From Neoechinorhynchus agilis (taxonomy: Eukaryota > Acanthocephala), in assembly GCA_051530055.1 (NCBI GenBank), contig CM121342.1, forward strand, positions 1,116,001-1,180,000: a stretch of DNA of 64,000 bases, given 5' to 3'. This document shows, piece by piece, positions 11,236 through 23,700 of this stretch (position 1 is its first letter; every line of letters starts with the position of its first letter). A program made the translations under genes and the position numbers. The notes under the pieces are model-generated. The model was given only the letters and a program-made list of their open reading frames with translations. It searched no databases and had not been told where the DNA came from.

Positions 11236-12396
11236 CTTGAACAGATGAAGGGAAAATTAACAATCGACGTCCCCTTTCAATCGTTGTGCCGAAATGCATT
11301 TTGCTTGACATTCACGTACGAAAGCTTTGATGTATAACTGTCAAGTGGTTTTGCGTCTAATCATATTCCGTAAAAAAGAACTTTTAATAAGTTTCCACTT
11401 TGGCATTTAAAGTTGCAGAACTTAGAGCGCAAACAATCGTGAAAACGACGAGGATCCTCTCAAGTATGAAGTCAGCCGAACTAAAAGGTTTTATGGCATT
11501 CAAAACGATTGCTACAAGCGAAATAATTAAAATTATTCTTCCTTTTCAAATCATTCTATCTCCCATCGTGGTTGAGCGAAATAAAATTCTTTAGCTTGAA
11601 AAAATATGAACTGCTTTAGCGAAAGGTGCTTGGTGAGAACATAGTGATGTTTTTTATGATTCATTATAATTTAACGAGACAAATATGAACCACTTTTTAG
11701 CAGAAGTTTAAAAAACACAATGTATGGCTGACACGGTGACTGACAATCATCAGAATTTAACATTTGACCTTTAAACGAAACGTTTGTGCGCTGTAGAACC
11801 ATCGCCGCACTAAAAGCTGAATAAAGCTCGTTTTGCAATTGCATTATTCAATGCATAGGCGACAAGTTCAATACGAAACGTTAGAGCAAAACAGCGGACA
11901 AATGGCGGCAACTCACATTTTAGAGTTGAATGTAGATAGCAAAAAGTAGTCTATGCCGTGCTGTATCCGGATTCGCCGAACTATACTCATTGAAGCAAAA
12001 AGGATGCGAAATAATAAAACGTTTTACGTATCCTCCGTGAAGCGGCGTAGGTTAGAGCATGAATGCACGCACAAAGCCAATTTTTTAGACATTAGTCTTA
12101 AGACATACAAAGATCCTGACAACTGGAATCGATTAGGGAAAAAAAGGTGAACGTATCCGGCTGGTAATATTGCTGTCATAGAAACCCAAGGATTAGATTG
12201 AGAGACTTTAGGATAACAAATTGTAAATGCCTTTTATTTAAAAATCAGCGGAAACAATGAAACAGTAAATGACGAATAAACCTATTCTTTGGGTTTGAGC
12301 AAATATCTGTTGATACCTTAAACGGCTTATTGATTTAGCTAACCATTCACTGAAAAATTAGAAAAAACAACAGTTCTGAGCAAGATTTAGATCCCT
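11236..12396. other. Intergenic, ATP7 upstream region
   Basis: Probable ATP7 promoter/5' UTR close to 11236. Two weak 64-65 residue frames (11400-11594, 11953-12150) have no recognisable motif. Nothing else supported. Confidence 0.45.
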
Positions 12397-12795
12397 TAAA
12401 ACCAACTGAAACGAAGGATTTCCTCTCGAATTCCCCATTCTGACAATGGGACACGTGATTTTTATTAAAAAATTATTTAAATAAGATTTAAAATGCCCTT
12501 TTGCAAGACGTCAAATAATAATCATCACCAGTAACTAAAAAATATCTTTAATTTGCCACTTAAAACCCAATGAAACGAAGGATTTCCTCTCGAATTCCCC
12601 ATTCTGACAATGGGACACGTGATTTTTATTAAAAATTATTTAAATAAGATTTAAAATGCCCTTTTTGCAAGACGTCAAATAATAATCATCACCAGCAACT
12701 AAAAAATATCTTTAATTTGCCACTTAAAACCCAATGAAACGAAGGATTTCCTCTCGAATTCCCCATTCTGACAATGGGACACGTGATTTTATTTT
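12397..12795. repeat. Tandem repeat, ~163-bp unit, ~2.4 copies
   Basis: The segment starting TTAAAACC(C)AA(C)TGAAACGAAGG recurs at about 12397, 12562 and 12725 with near-perfect identity across the unit, including the stretch CCCCATTCTGACAATGGGAC, itself a small inverted repeat (CCCATT...AATGGG). Non-coding. The very low divergence suggests recent amplification. Confidence 0.9.
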
Positions 12796-13234
12796 TATAT
12801 TTGACAATGCAAATGACTTTATAGATTCATTTTCATTGGAAATCCTCTACAACCGACGGCACATTATTTTTTTGGATGAGTAAAACGCTAAGGAAGTTTC
12901 TTTTTTATAACTTTTGCCTAGTCCTAAGTTTTCTCAAAACCTCATTTATTCCTCGGCTTAAATGTTTACAACAAAAATCATTCGCAGAATCCAAGAATAA
13001 CTGAGCCAAACACATCTTTACATTTAAGAAAGATTGAGCATCATCCGCACGTCTTAATGATCGGATCGATCTTTATGAAATTTGTCATTTTTGTGTCATC
13101 TTGTTCTTTCGGCACCTTCATTTTGTCTTATCGGCGATGGAGAAAATATTGGTTCTAATTGTTGTTAACTTAAAATATTTTGTGGATTGCGCATTTGTGT
13201 TCATTTTAGATTGTATTTCAAGTGAATATCGTTG

Positions 13235-16200
13235 ATGGCATCGAAAATTGTTTCGAGATGTCTTAGTCCGGCATCCGTCTCGGCGTACTTGAATCGAGTT
13301 ATCCCTAAAAAAATCAATAGATCACCTACTGCAATCCTCGAAGAACTCGACAAGATCTACAAACGTGATTCTCAAAGTCCTGCCTATTCAATAATTGATG
13401 ATCCATTCCTAATTCCGGCCAATAGTAATGAAGAACGCATTTATTTAATCAGTAAAGCAACAGGCCGACGAACTGCTCATTTTGTCATGTCCAAGTATTC
13501 GAGTGCGTTTCACCGACACGAAGCCGAACCTCAGATCAAATCTCTCGATCCTCCTTTAATTCCAACTATCAGTGACTATGAACTCGTTGAACCGGATGAA
13601 CAAACATTATTGACGCTTACTGAATGGGGTCGACTGAAAGATGCGATGAATGTCTATCGGAAATTGATGGTAGATGACACTGCTCCAGAACGCCGTGGAT
13701 TAACCGAATCGGCTAAACTTGCTTTATTCGATGTCCTATCCGAATTGATTGAACGCCTGGTTCAAGGGTTACTCGTATCTCTTTTTTCTTTTATAGCTTT
13801 CAATCTATTTAGCAATGCATCTATAACAGTTCAGATAAGTTGGCGCAAATGAGCTTGGATAATTTTGAAGAGGATAATGTTGCTAGTGGCGATACAGCGT
13901 TCAATCCGTACCGTAAGGTGCCAAACACTTGGAAAGGAGATTGGGTGGATGAGATGGTAAATGATCCTGGTCTGGGAAAAAATTCGAAAAGAAGAATGAT
14001 GTGCTCGATTATTCAGGGAAAATGCCTACATGGAGCTGTATGTTTGTTGGTTCCAAGTGATTGCATCACATTTTTTGTTTTATCCGTTCTTATAGTACGT
14101 GGAGATAAAAAAAATAAAGCTACCCGAATAGCTCCTATTCTGTTTTGCTTCCCAATCTCTTTTTTGTTGTTGTTGTTGCTTAAAACGTCCCATTTGGGAA
14201 CCAACAAACAAAGATCTTGCCTTCAAGGACTTTGAGCTGATGCAGAACATGCACATTGAACCTTGCATTGATACGTTCAAAGCTCTTATTGCTTCTCTCT
14301 ACAGATGCCAATCTCGAATTTTTAACAATCCTGGTAAAAAAATCGATGTCCTTCTTAGTCTCTTGAGTCATATGAGATTCTTGGGGATTACGCCTAACTT
14401 GGATATCCTAAACGCCGCTATGAGGGTTCTAAGCACATGCTCTCGTGCTGATAACAACGCTCAATTCTTGGTTGCTCAATGTTTTCAGGAAATGAGAGAA
14501 CTCGGAATCCAACCATCACTTGGTACACTTGATTGCATCCTAAATACTGTGGACAAAGATGAAGATACATTTTTCGTATGGGCTGAAGAAACTCTCAGAC
14601 TGGCAGAGGAAATGGTAGCGAAAGCATTAAGACATCTTCGGCATAAGGATGATCAAAACTTTTTCTTATCGACAATGAGAAAGTTTTCCAGGATTCCTGC
14701 AACCTCATATGACCCGTCCGAAATGGCCCTTCAGCTACATCGTTTGCTCGACAAATTCGATTCGTTTTCACTCAATCATTTTAAGCATCATCATGCTTAC
14801 CACGATGCCTTGGTGAGTATCATTTTGGACTATACGGGTCACTGGTCATGCGAATGTAGGCTAAGAATACAAGTATTCTTTGAATTTGTGAAATTTTTGA
14901 TACTGTTCAACCTTTTCTTACCACTTTTTAGATTTTGAGAAGCGGCTTCTGCGAAATTTGATCAGAGTATTTGAGCTTATTTAATTCTGAGACAATATCG
15001 AATTGTTCACCGATTACTTTTTAGTCAATTTATGCCTGGCTTGTATCAGAAACCCTTCAATTAGATCAAAAACTTTTGCGATTTCCGTGAGAATGTAAGG
15101 CTTTTAATCAGCGCTACTTTTAAACCGCTTAGTAAAATGATTAGATAAAAACATTATAAAGCGGGGATTGTACTTTCCTGAAGAAAAGTAAATCTGGGAT
15201 TACACTAAGAGTCGTAATCTATAGCCACATTGTCCAGTATTCATTAGACCGTTACCAGTTTTGCGAGGTTTCACACAAAGCCTGCTGGCATTCATTCAAA
15301 ACGTTTCATTGAGCGCATCTTACATTTACCGGCAGTTTCCGCTTAAAAGAGAAGCAAACTCTTCAATAACTGACTTAAAAAATTGTCAATTTTTTTAAAG
15401 AAAACAAAACTTTCCAAAGATTATTCTTGCTTCGCAATAAAATTCTCCTATGGAAATGTTAGCATCAAATCGCATGACCAGCGTGTAGAGAGCCGGATGT
15501 AGCGATCCCATTATGGCATTCATTAGTGCCAAACACATTCACACCTTCTCGGGGCACCATGACTAAGTATCTGCAATACTTGAGCAGTTTTAAGCTCCAC
15601 AGTGAGTTTGCCCGTGCCTACGCCGATCTTCGATCACTTCGAATGGAATATTCTGACATGTTAAATGAACTATTCAGTGCAATGGCAAACTGCTGTCAAG
15701 AAATTCCTCATCAGTGTCAAACTGAATTTGTTACCGTAATACACTCGGCCGTCTTAAGTGACCAAGAGAATCGCGAATGGAGTGAATATGAGGCTCAAAG
15801 GGGAATCCATAAGCGAGAACGATCATTGTGGACAACGGATGAATCAACTGTATCTAACGCCATTTATATTCTGATGTGTTGTTTACAATCAAAGAACATA
15901 GAAAATTGGGATGAAGCTATTATTCCTCGGGATGTGTTCAAACTTAGTGTTCATCTTATGAAAAAGATAGGTTCTTCAACACTTAGCAAGGAATGTATTA
16001 AAGCGTTTGTGGAGGGTTGTTCAACTACTAAGTGCACGCTTGGCTGGTCAGAAGTTATATCGGTACTTGATAAACTTGGGCGGGATTGCTACATGGACTT
16101 GTTTGATTCGCTTGTTGAAGCTTATGGGTCTATTGGTCTAGGCAAGCGATGTTTAAATCCTATGGACCTAAAAACGATTAAACAAATGCGAGTAAGATTC

Positions 16201-16242
16201 TCGGATGGACTCGAAAATGGCGAGAACACAAAGTTTGTTTGA
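13235..16242 (+). CDS. PTCD3: PTCD3, mitochondrial small-subunit PPR protein mS39
   Basis: Pentatricopeptide-repeat protein of the mitochondrial ribosome small subunit. Exons 13235-13759, 13813-14037, 14210-14812, 15025-15086 and 15489-16242 join to about 721 residues (human is about 690). The N-terminus MASKIVSRCLSPASVSAYL is Arg/Ser-rich without acids, fitting a mitochondrial presequence. Matches to PTCD3 seen: DDPFLIPANSNEERIYLISK..GR..A.FVMSKY; PPR units around CSIIQGKCLHGA / FELMQNMHIEP and HMRFLGITPNLDILNAAMRVL; QEMRELGIQPSLGTLDCIL; the DDQNFFLSTM block; LWHSLVPNTFTPS. ATG 13235 is the first after a TTTTAG acceptor-like site at 13205-13210. Intron 2 (14038-14209) is non-canonical with perfect inverted-repeat ends; the other three introns are GT-AG. 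Confidence 0.9.
14038..14209 (+). other. Non-canonical hairpin intron in PTCD3
   Basis: 172-nt interruption in a PPR unit. It begins GTATG, but the only nearby AG acceptor (14213) shifts the frame into early stops. Cutting before AAA at 14210 gives CLHGA-KDLAF, which aligns without gaps to the PTCD3 family. The ends hold a perfect 14-nt inverted repeat, 14041-14054 with 14197-14210. Confidence 0.72.
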
Positions 16243-19200
16243 GATTTAAGAAGTTTTAAACTAAGTTAAAATGTTTGGAGTTTTCAGCATATCCATAATT
16301 CGAAGATTATACGAACTATCTATAAATACCTTGTTTTTTAGAATCAAATAAATTATCTTTCCATGATAATTGTTTCACTTTTCATGGAAGCAGTGTCGTT
16401 TGCTTTCGTTTCTTTACGAATCTTTATTAGACATCATTCGGTAGTATTTAGTATTATTAGCTGAATATCGACCGCTTTATTTTGGTTTTATGAACGTTCA
16501 TAACACTGAATTAAACAAGGACCTTCATAATAGCCTCCGCATTCAGTTTCCTTGTTAAAACATAAAAATTATTTCAAGAGGTGTTTGCGGAACTAGCTAC
16601 CTTTGTTGTAGTCAAAAGCATTGTACGATTTACGCTGGAGCTCGGAACGAAGTCTTTAAGTAGGACACACGATTTTTTCTTTTATTAAAATCGCTGATTG
16701 GTAAAACATATAAGACAGCCCTTCCGAAAAGCTCGAAGTAAACACTACTGAAAACGTTAAATTTAATGATCTCTTCTGTGGGGACCGTACCTTGGAGGCA
16801 AAGCGTATAATTAAGAGATGCAATAACCATTCTGCGTAGAACTATCTTGAAGCTCGAAGACTTGGACAATTACGAGAACGCATTATCATGATTGATAAAT
16901 AGGGATCATATAACAACGAAACACTAGGTTGATAATAAAAAGTTTGCTAAAAAATCGGCGTCGCTTTGGAACAAGCGGGGAAGTAATAATTTCCAAAATC
17001 GATTTATAATTCGGAGGCTCCAGATCGCTTCAAAACCGCATGCAAAGTACAATATTAAAAAAATACATGCGTTTTATCTACTTTTTCCTTCTCGTTCTCT
17101 TTACTTTTTTACTGTGGTTTGCTCCGCTATTCTCCTGCCCCGATGTTTCTATCGCCAGCTTCCTTCATCCGCTTTTTTCAAACAAATTGTTACCGAGAAT
17201 GTCACTAATGTACTTCAGCAACTTTTTAACCTGACGCTTACGGCGACTATTCAAAGGATAGCAAAGAATTTCATTGACAAGGTCGTTCAAATAATAGTTA
17301 TGAATTTCGCTGAGGCTACTTCACGTTTAATCATCGCGCTGAATATTAACTTCATTTTCGCGTGGTTTTAAACTGTAAAGTTCTTTTTGAAGGTGATTTA
17401 AAACGATATCAGTGTTCTCTGGTGCTCAATTTTATTTAGATTGACGACTGAGGATTTTTTGAGAATATATTTACTCTCTGTTTTTCCTTCATTTACAATC
17501 ATAATTTACTTCCTTCCAAGGACTGGGTGTTTCGAAAGGTGGGTGGTTGAAGATGTTCGTAATTATGATTCGGATGCGTCCAACGTTGCTGATTATCAAA
17601 GCGTTTTCCTCGCTGCTTCCAATGTTACGGATAATGTTCAAAAGGTCGAATAGAGACGACGGCATAGTCTTTAATTTGTACAAAGACAACATTTAGAGGA
17701 ATTTAGTCGTATGTTTTTCAAATTTAACCGAATAATAACTGGCAATCCAGAGCTGAATGCCGAACTCTCTAAATCACATTAAGCGAATTTGAATGGAAGT
17801 TTTATTATGGACGACTAAAATACACAAAAGATCACTTTTCATTTAGAACCATTATTTACAATGAAAGTTTATGTTGTCTAAGCATACTTCATTTCGTATT
17901 CCCAAAGCGAATAATACAGTCTGTTATAATTCATTCACAAATGAAATTTCAGTATGGCGACGAATTATATAGTCATTCGAGGTTTGAAGATTGGAGACGG
18001 ATGCAAAACCGACCAACAGTTTCAACAGCGTACTCGACATTTCTGTTTGTCTAAGAAGATGCTGGAGTCGATGTACTAATACGATTTTAGCAACATACCA
18101 TGAGAATAAATTGCGCTCATGATGTCGGATTTAGAATTAATAAATATCCCGGAACTAGTTCTAGTTTAGTGAACAAATCGTCGCTGTTTTTTAGAACTGG
18201 GCAGCTTTCAATTCTATTTTGTGTACAAATGTATTGCTGATAAATGTATACATCAATCGAGCATTTTGTTTAACCAACAATAAGGGTTTATATGCAAATT
18301 TTTGCGGATCATCCGAATGAGGTTAAGCTGAGTGAACTGTTCGGCAATACAAAAAGACAATACTACAAATCGAAAGCGATTCTGATAGCGAGAACACAAG
18401 GAATAAGTAGAGGATAAAAGCGTATGGACCTAAGATCACATTTTATTCAAAAGAATATTTATTCATTCTATTTATCTTGATGTAAATCTCTAAATAAACG
18501 ATGACAAATTTTATCCCTGATAAAATTAAGTTACCTTTAAGGATTTCATGTAAGTGTACAAATTCGTTTAGAATAGTTCCTCTGGAACTGAACATAAATA
18601 TATTATTAACACGATTTTCAAATTAAATTATTTCATGAACATTTATTGATAATTTTAGAAGACGTAAAATTTACGACTAAAAATTCCGCAAAATTCAAAA
18701 AATGAGATTAAAGAACATCGTCATGTTAAATTGTCTCCATGTAGCGAGGAATGCCGATGTAAATGAGGAAGAGCTGAGATTTATACCAGAAGTGTTAAAG
18801 CGCACTCGAAATATCCGAAAAGGCAGAGCGGTGGTAACCAACATTCATTCGATTAAAAACCAAAATCAACCATGCGCACAATATCTGTTTTATAAGCGAC
18901 ATTTTAGCGATCGATAATTACGCCAAATTAAAAATGGCCGAAATTTTCGCGAGTTCACACGACGATGTACCTAAAAATCGTTGAATTATGCCGTTCGATC
19001 GATTAAACAAAGGAATTAGAGCTTATAAGAAGCACATTTGATTTGCAATCGATTCTCATATGTCAACCGAATTTTAGCACACAATGCACTAAATATACAA
19101 TATCGATTGAAACTGATTTTTATTGTCTTTCATCGATTAGCTATTCGTTGCAAAATCTGAATACGTTGATGCTCATGTCGAAGCTGTTGTTAAAACGAAC

Positions 19201-19639
19201 AAATTGTTCGAACCTCGTTTTGTCAAGATTCTGGCACGTCAATTTCATCCATCTGCTCATCTTCCAACTCCAACGGAAAATGGATACATTGTCCAGATGA
19301 GGCGATAAAATTATTTATGAAAATTATTTTATAAAGATATTAAGCTTAATTAACCAAATGAAATATTTATTCAAATTAATCTATGTTACGATGTAAAATA
19401 TTTTTTTATTTAAAAATTTACGCTCGCTTCGAACGCAAGCTGATTGGCTTTTATGACAAAATTTGAATATGCTTGGTCGTTTGATTTTCCTTTGAAAATC
19501 CAAATATTAACCTTTTGCTTTGGTTTTAGTTTTAACCCTTGCTTGTTATTTCCGTTGATATCCTTTTCAATTTAATATTTTAACAGCCATTTGTTGCAAC
19601 TCAAAATCATTTGGATTTTCATAGTTAGTTTTTCACCTT
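16243..19639. other. Gene-poor region
   Basis: 3.4 kb with no supported gene. A frame at 17040-17371 starts with a signal-like hydrophobic run (MRFIYFFLLVLFTFLL) and, in another frame, an amphipathic stretch (FFKQIVTENVTNVLQQLFN...); they could be two exons of a small secreted protein but no clean splice joins them. 16436-16630 shares sequence with 26320-26440 (see findings). A 71-residue frame at 18702-18917 is unremarkable. Confidence 0.4.
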
Positions 19640-19852
19640 TATATGGTGGTTTTCTGGCGAAGAAATTAAAATGATTTCGTTTTAAGATCCTATATTTCGG
19701 CACAATCTTGTGCCTTGATTAAGGTTGTAAATTAATCTAATCAGAGATTTAGTCGATTGGATTTATTTACAACCATGATAATGTTACAATATTGTTGCGA
19801 AATATCGGATTTTAAAATTATTTTAATTTCTTCGCAACAAAACTACCAATAT
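19640..19852. repeat. Fold-back (palindromic) element
   Basis: Arms of about 95 nt: the left arm contains GCGAAGAAATTAAAAT and TATTTCGGCACAATCTTGTG; the right arm is its imperfect reverse complement ending ATTTTAATTTCTTCGCAAC. Short central loop, no ORF. Confidence 0.75.
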
Positions 19853-19911
19853 GAACAATTCAATATTCAAACCTTTATATGATCGCTATCAAGTACGAGG
19901 CAATGTTTTTA

Positions 19912-20000
19912 GCGTGATAGCGACAGCCGAGTAAGGAGAGAAGCTAAGATTTTGTGGACGGTGGTGATTGTATCAGAACTAACAAATAAACATAAAAAAT
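19912..20000 (+). mobile_element. LINE 3' tail fragment (RLE-type family)
   Basis: The stretch from AGCGTGATAGCGACAGCCGAG to GGTGGTGATTGTATCAGAAC matches, inverted, the sequence just past the stop of the RLE-type LINE at 32337-32400. This is a 5'-truncated copy that kept only the 3' UTR. Confidence 0.7.
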
Positions 20001-20359
20001 TGTGCGAGTGAATGAAATATTTGCCCTTAATGTTAGTATTAATTTTTTTATTAGTGACAAATTTGCATAGATTTTGCTCCTTAGTAAAAGGCGTCAAAGA
20101 AAATGTTAAGTACATCCAGAAAGGTAGATTGAATTTTTACGGTGAAAGACTGTATTCAAATAGAATACCGTTCGTACGGTTACAAAAGATTTCCTAAGTA
20201 CGCTTTTTCATTTTTTTGATAAAGAGAAAACATAGACTTGACATCGGGTTCTTAGGGGAGTTCTTTAACAAGAGGTGTCTTTAGACAAGAAATGTCATTC
20301 CTCACATTGTCGTTAGTACATTTAGGACAAGTGCGCTAAAAGTTTGACAAATTTTTTGA

Positions 20360-22898
20360 ATGTGCACTTTGATTCGAGTCGTATTTGTACTCCTCTTCCC
20401 GCAAATTCTGTCTGGTAACAACGTCTTTTTTAATCTTTAAATATTATAATTAACCAAATTTAGAGCGCATTGATAGCTATGTAACCACGGATGGAATCGA
20501 ATTCGAAGGAATTATTCCTAGTGCTAATAAATCTGCGAAAATATTTAATCGGACCATGGAAAACAGTTCCCTCAACAACGAGCCAATTAGCGAGCAAGAA
20601 TTGATCCCAAGTGCGGAGGCGAACGAGAGCGGCCAATCACGTGATGAAGAATACCAAAAGAAAGGAAATAAATCAATCGCTGGACAGGGATTGGGGGGCG
20701 AAATATTATCTAAAGATGCGACATCCTACTCAAACAATATAAAGCCTAAAAGTGATAGCACTATAAACGAAAATATTTTTCCTGGCACCGAAACCTATCA
20801 AGGCTCTCAAACAATGGAAAATTTGACTTCAATTCACGTCGAAAGTGGAAACGAAAATTTGAGTGAAAACGTCGAGGAAAATCTTTCAGCGGAAAACGGA
20901 TTCCATGGAACCACATTTCAAAATCGCATAGATGATTCCATTGAAGAAAATTTTCAAGGCTCCACAAAACCTGCACAAGAAACGGATAAAATTCAGGATC
21001 AACTTTCGTCTCATGCAGATAAGATTTCGACAGATCACTTGCTCGCAATTCAGGAGAGCTATTCGACTGAAGGGGCAACTTCTAACAATGAATACGCAGA
21101 AAATGAGCAATCTATAATGATTAGAAATTATTCATCAATTAAAGTACCGGAGAGTGAGCAATCCGCCGCAAATTTGAATACAGAGACATACTGGAGAACC
21201 GGGGAAGGCGAAATGGACAGGGCAATGCTGACTTGGAATGACTTCGATCGCATCAATTTAACGAGTAGTGAAGAACCGTTAGATATGGGAACTATATCTG
21301 TTTCTGGCGGTGATCTATGGGCAAGAGCGAAGGAAACGAACGATAGAAGCACGTTTCTAGTAAACGAGACAGTTCAACTTACAGAAGGATTTGAGGATTT
21401 ACTTGGAGATGAAGATGAATCTAAAGATTCGATATCATTTTCCATCAACGATGATTTTGGGACAGAGGAATTGACAGCAACTCGACATACTGAAGTCTTC
21501 AGTGGCCCTGAGACTTCTGAACAAATTTTACTTAATATGCCTACACTCGGTGAAGGGGTGGGTGGATATTCAAGTAATAGAAATGAATCTCTTAAGACAA
21601 ATACGTCCACGGCAATCAAGGAGGAGATAATTTTCGATCCTTTGGGAGAGATTAGCGATATTGCAGACTCTAGAGTTGTAGAAAAAAGGCGAGACTTGTC
21701 CTCTACAAGCGTAAATTCAATACAAAATGACACTTTAGCAAATACATCGAACAATGTTTCAGAAGACAACTCATTCGTACCCGAGACATCAAGTTGGCCT
21801 AAAGCGGAGGAAATTTCAAGTACTATTTCGAGAACTGATGAAGCATCGCGGATCAAAACGGCGGAACATTTCATCGGCACTCAAAATAAAGAAAAAAATG
21901 TATTGAATAGTTCTAAAGATAATTTGACAACGTTAAACAACATCACCGCAGTAAATTCAGAATTTACACCCAAGCAGAAGTCTACAAATCAAACTGGGCT
22001 GAGTACGTATCAACTTTCGGAACCAAACGCAACCAATAATACTGTGGTAGGAGGCGGAATATTAAATAATAGCATCGAATCCGTGGAATCGACGACTAAG
22101 TCTGGTAAGGGGAACTTGAATGAGACATTTATTACAATGGGCGCAAGTATTGGTGAAACTACGTTGAGTGCCAAATTGCTTCGACTTTCGTCGGAGTCAA
22201 TGATTGCGTTAAAAATACAAAAACAAGTTAATCGCAGTTCAGCTACTAACCAGAGCTTATCGAAGATTTTCCTTCAACCCACTAGCAATGAGTCGGTTCA
22301 ACTGCCGGTTGAGCATCCGGTTTCCGAACATACTACAAGTTTAATGGTAAAGTCCACTTCGACAAATCTAACTACTGTAGCAGAGCAAGGCTGCGAGAAA
22401 GGAGCTGTATTTATAAGCACAAAAGCGAACTCAGCAGGTGCAATGTGCATCAAAGCGGGATCGGAAACCATTATAACTGACGGAGAAACCACAACGTCTT
22501 TGCAAGATCCCACAGATTCTAGTTTTGAAGCAGAAGTTTCCAGTACAAAACATAGTTTGAATTCACATAAAAGTGAATATACATCGCAAAGGGAGGACGA
22601 GGAGGAAGACAAGTGGATTGAGGAATTATTAAATACTACAGTAATACCCGTTGAACGATCGGAAACCATTATAACTGACGGAGAAACCACAACGTCTTTG
22701 CAAGGTCGCACAGATTCTAGTGTCCAAAGCAACGAATCGCTCAGACCTGGAAATAACAGTTTACATGAAGAAGGAACAAACGAAAATGCAAAAGGCGGTA
22801 CGATTAATATATTGGGAATCGTCCTTGGATGCATTGCTGCTTTAATCGTAATTGTGATTGCCGTTGCTGCTCCAATTTATTTGCTTTATTATAGATAA
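20360..22898 (+). CDS. Ser/Thr-rich single-pass membrane protein (mucin-like)
   Basis: Two exons, 20360-20414 and 20464-22898, with a 49-nt GT-AG intron (20415-20463). The first exon encodes a signal peptide (MCTLIRVVFVLLFPQILS). The ectodomain of about 790 residues is rich in Ser, Thr, Asn and Glu, with many NxS/T sites and almost no cysteine (one pair near residues 690-710), so it is probably extended and glycosylated. It ends in one strong membrane segment (ILGIVLGCIAALIVIVIAVA) and a tail of only a few residues. Residue block SETIITDGETTTSLQ occurs twice, encoded by a near-perfect 60-bp direct repeat near 22463 and 22661. I recognise no family; a surface or cuticle/glycocalyx role is a guess. 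Long antisense frames here are composition shadows. Confidence 0.82.
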
Positions 22899-23700
22899 AG
22901 GCCTAATAAATTTAAGTTCATTCCAATTTCATTTTCCACGCAAGACCTTGAACATTTTAGTTTGCAGGGATTAGAATGCAGGCCTTGGTAATGGCTCGTA
23001 CGTTGCTATTTATTTTGAAACGCTATTCATTGCTTTTTGTATTTATTTGTCTTTATTTGAATATAGTTCAAGAATAGAAATCCCAACATTAGCTTTCAGC
23101 TCGCTGAATTGTTCGGAAAAATAAGTTTCCTTATCGATTTAGGTAATAAGACAAGGTCACTTTTTAGAAGAAAAAGAATATCTGAATTAATCCTTGAATT
23201 ATTGCTGAAATCGAAATTTAGGAGCACTTTTTGGTCTGGAATCCTGTGTTATTTATACCGTTAAACTCGTATTTTTTAACTTTTTGCCGCTATCTCAATT
23301 CATATCCTTAACTACAAAACTAAAGACATTACACTGATGTGATGGAAAAAATCGCTTATAGCTATCTCTCATCAGAAAAGACAACCGCAAGTATTTAACC
23401 TTAGAATTTTAAGCAATTTACCAAATTTTAATCGCAATGTGTTTTTGTTTCGGCTTTTTCATGCAACCTCATTAAAAAAAGATGTTTTCTTTTTGTAGTT
23501 TTGCGACTCCGGATTGTTGCGGAAACTCGAAGAACTTCCTCACGTTCTGATCTGTGCTGAAACGATAAATAAATTCGCCTTTTGATATTCCACGGTTTCA
23601 TTCACAATCCATTTCGTTGAGGATTCTAGCCCAAATCTTGGCACGCCTGCAGCGGATATGTCACGACTACCGTTCAATTCGACTAATCCTGTGATGAATT
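22899..23700. other. Intergenic, no gene supported
   Basis: Downstream of the mucin-like gene; probable 3' UTR and spacer. No feature seen. Confidence 0.45.

Noticed and set aside
15087-15488. Possible fifth hairpin intron in PTCD3 (TGCGATTT / AAATCGCA near its ends)
   Set aside because: A GT-AG reading (15086|GTGAGA ... GTGTAG|15489) joins in frame as LLRFPEPDVAIPLWHSLVP and matches the family, so the intron is canonical.
17040-17371. Small secreted two-exon gene
   Set aside because: The signal-like first part and the amphipathic second part are in different frames and no GT-AG or hairpin junction joins them in phase; left as low-confidence mention only.
20761-22834. Long minus-strand ORFs (74-178 residues) across the mucin-like gene
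   Set aside because: They are antisense shadows of a Ser/Thr/Glu-rich reading frame; the sense strand has a signal peptide, a clean intron and a TM segment, the antisense frames have no family features.
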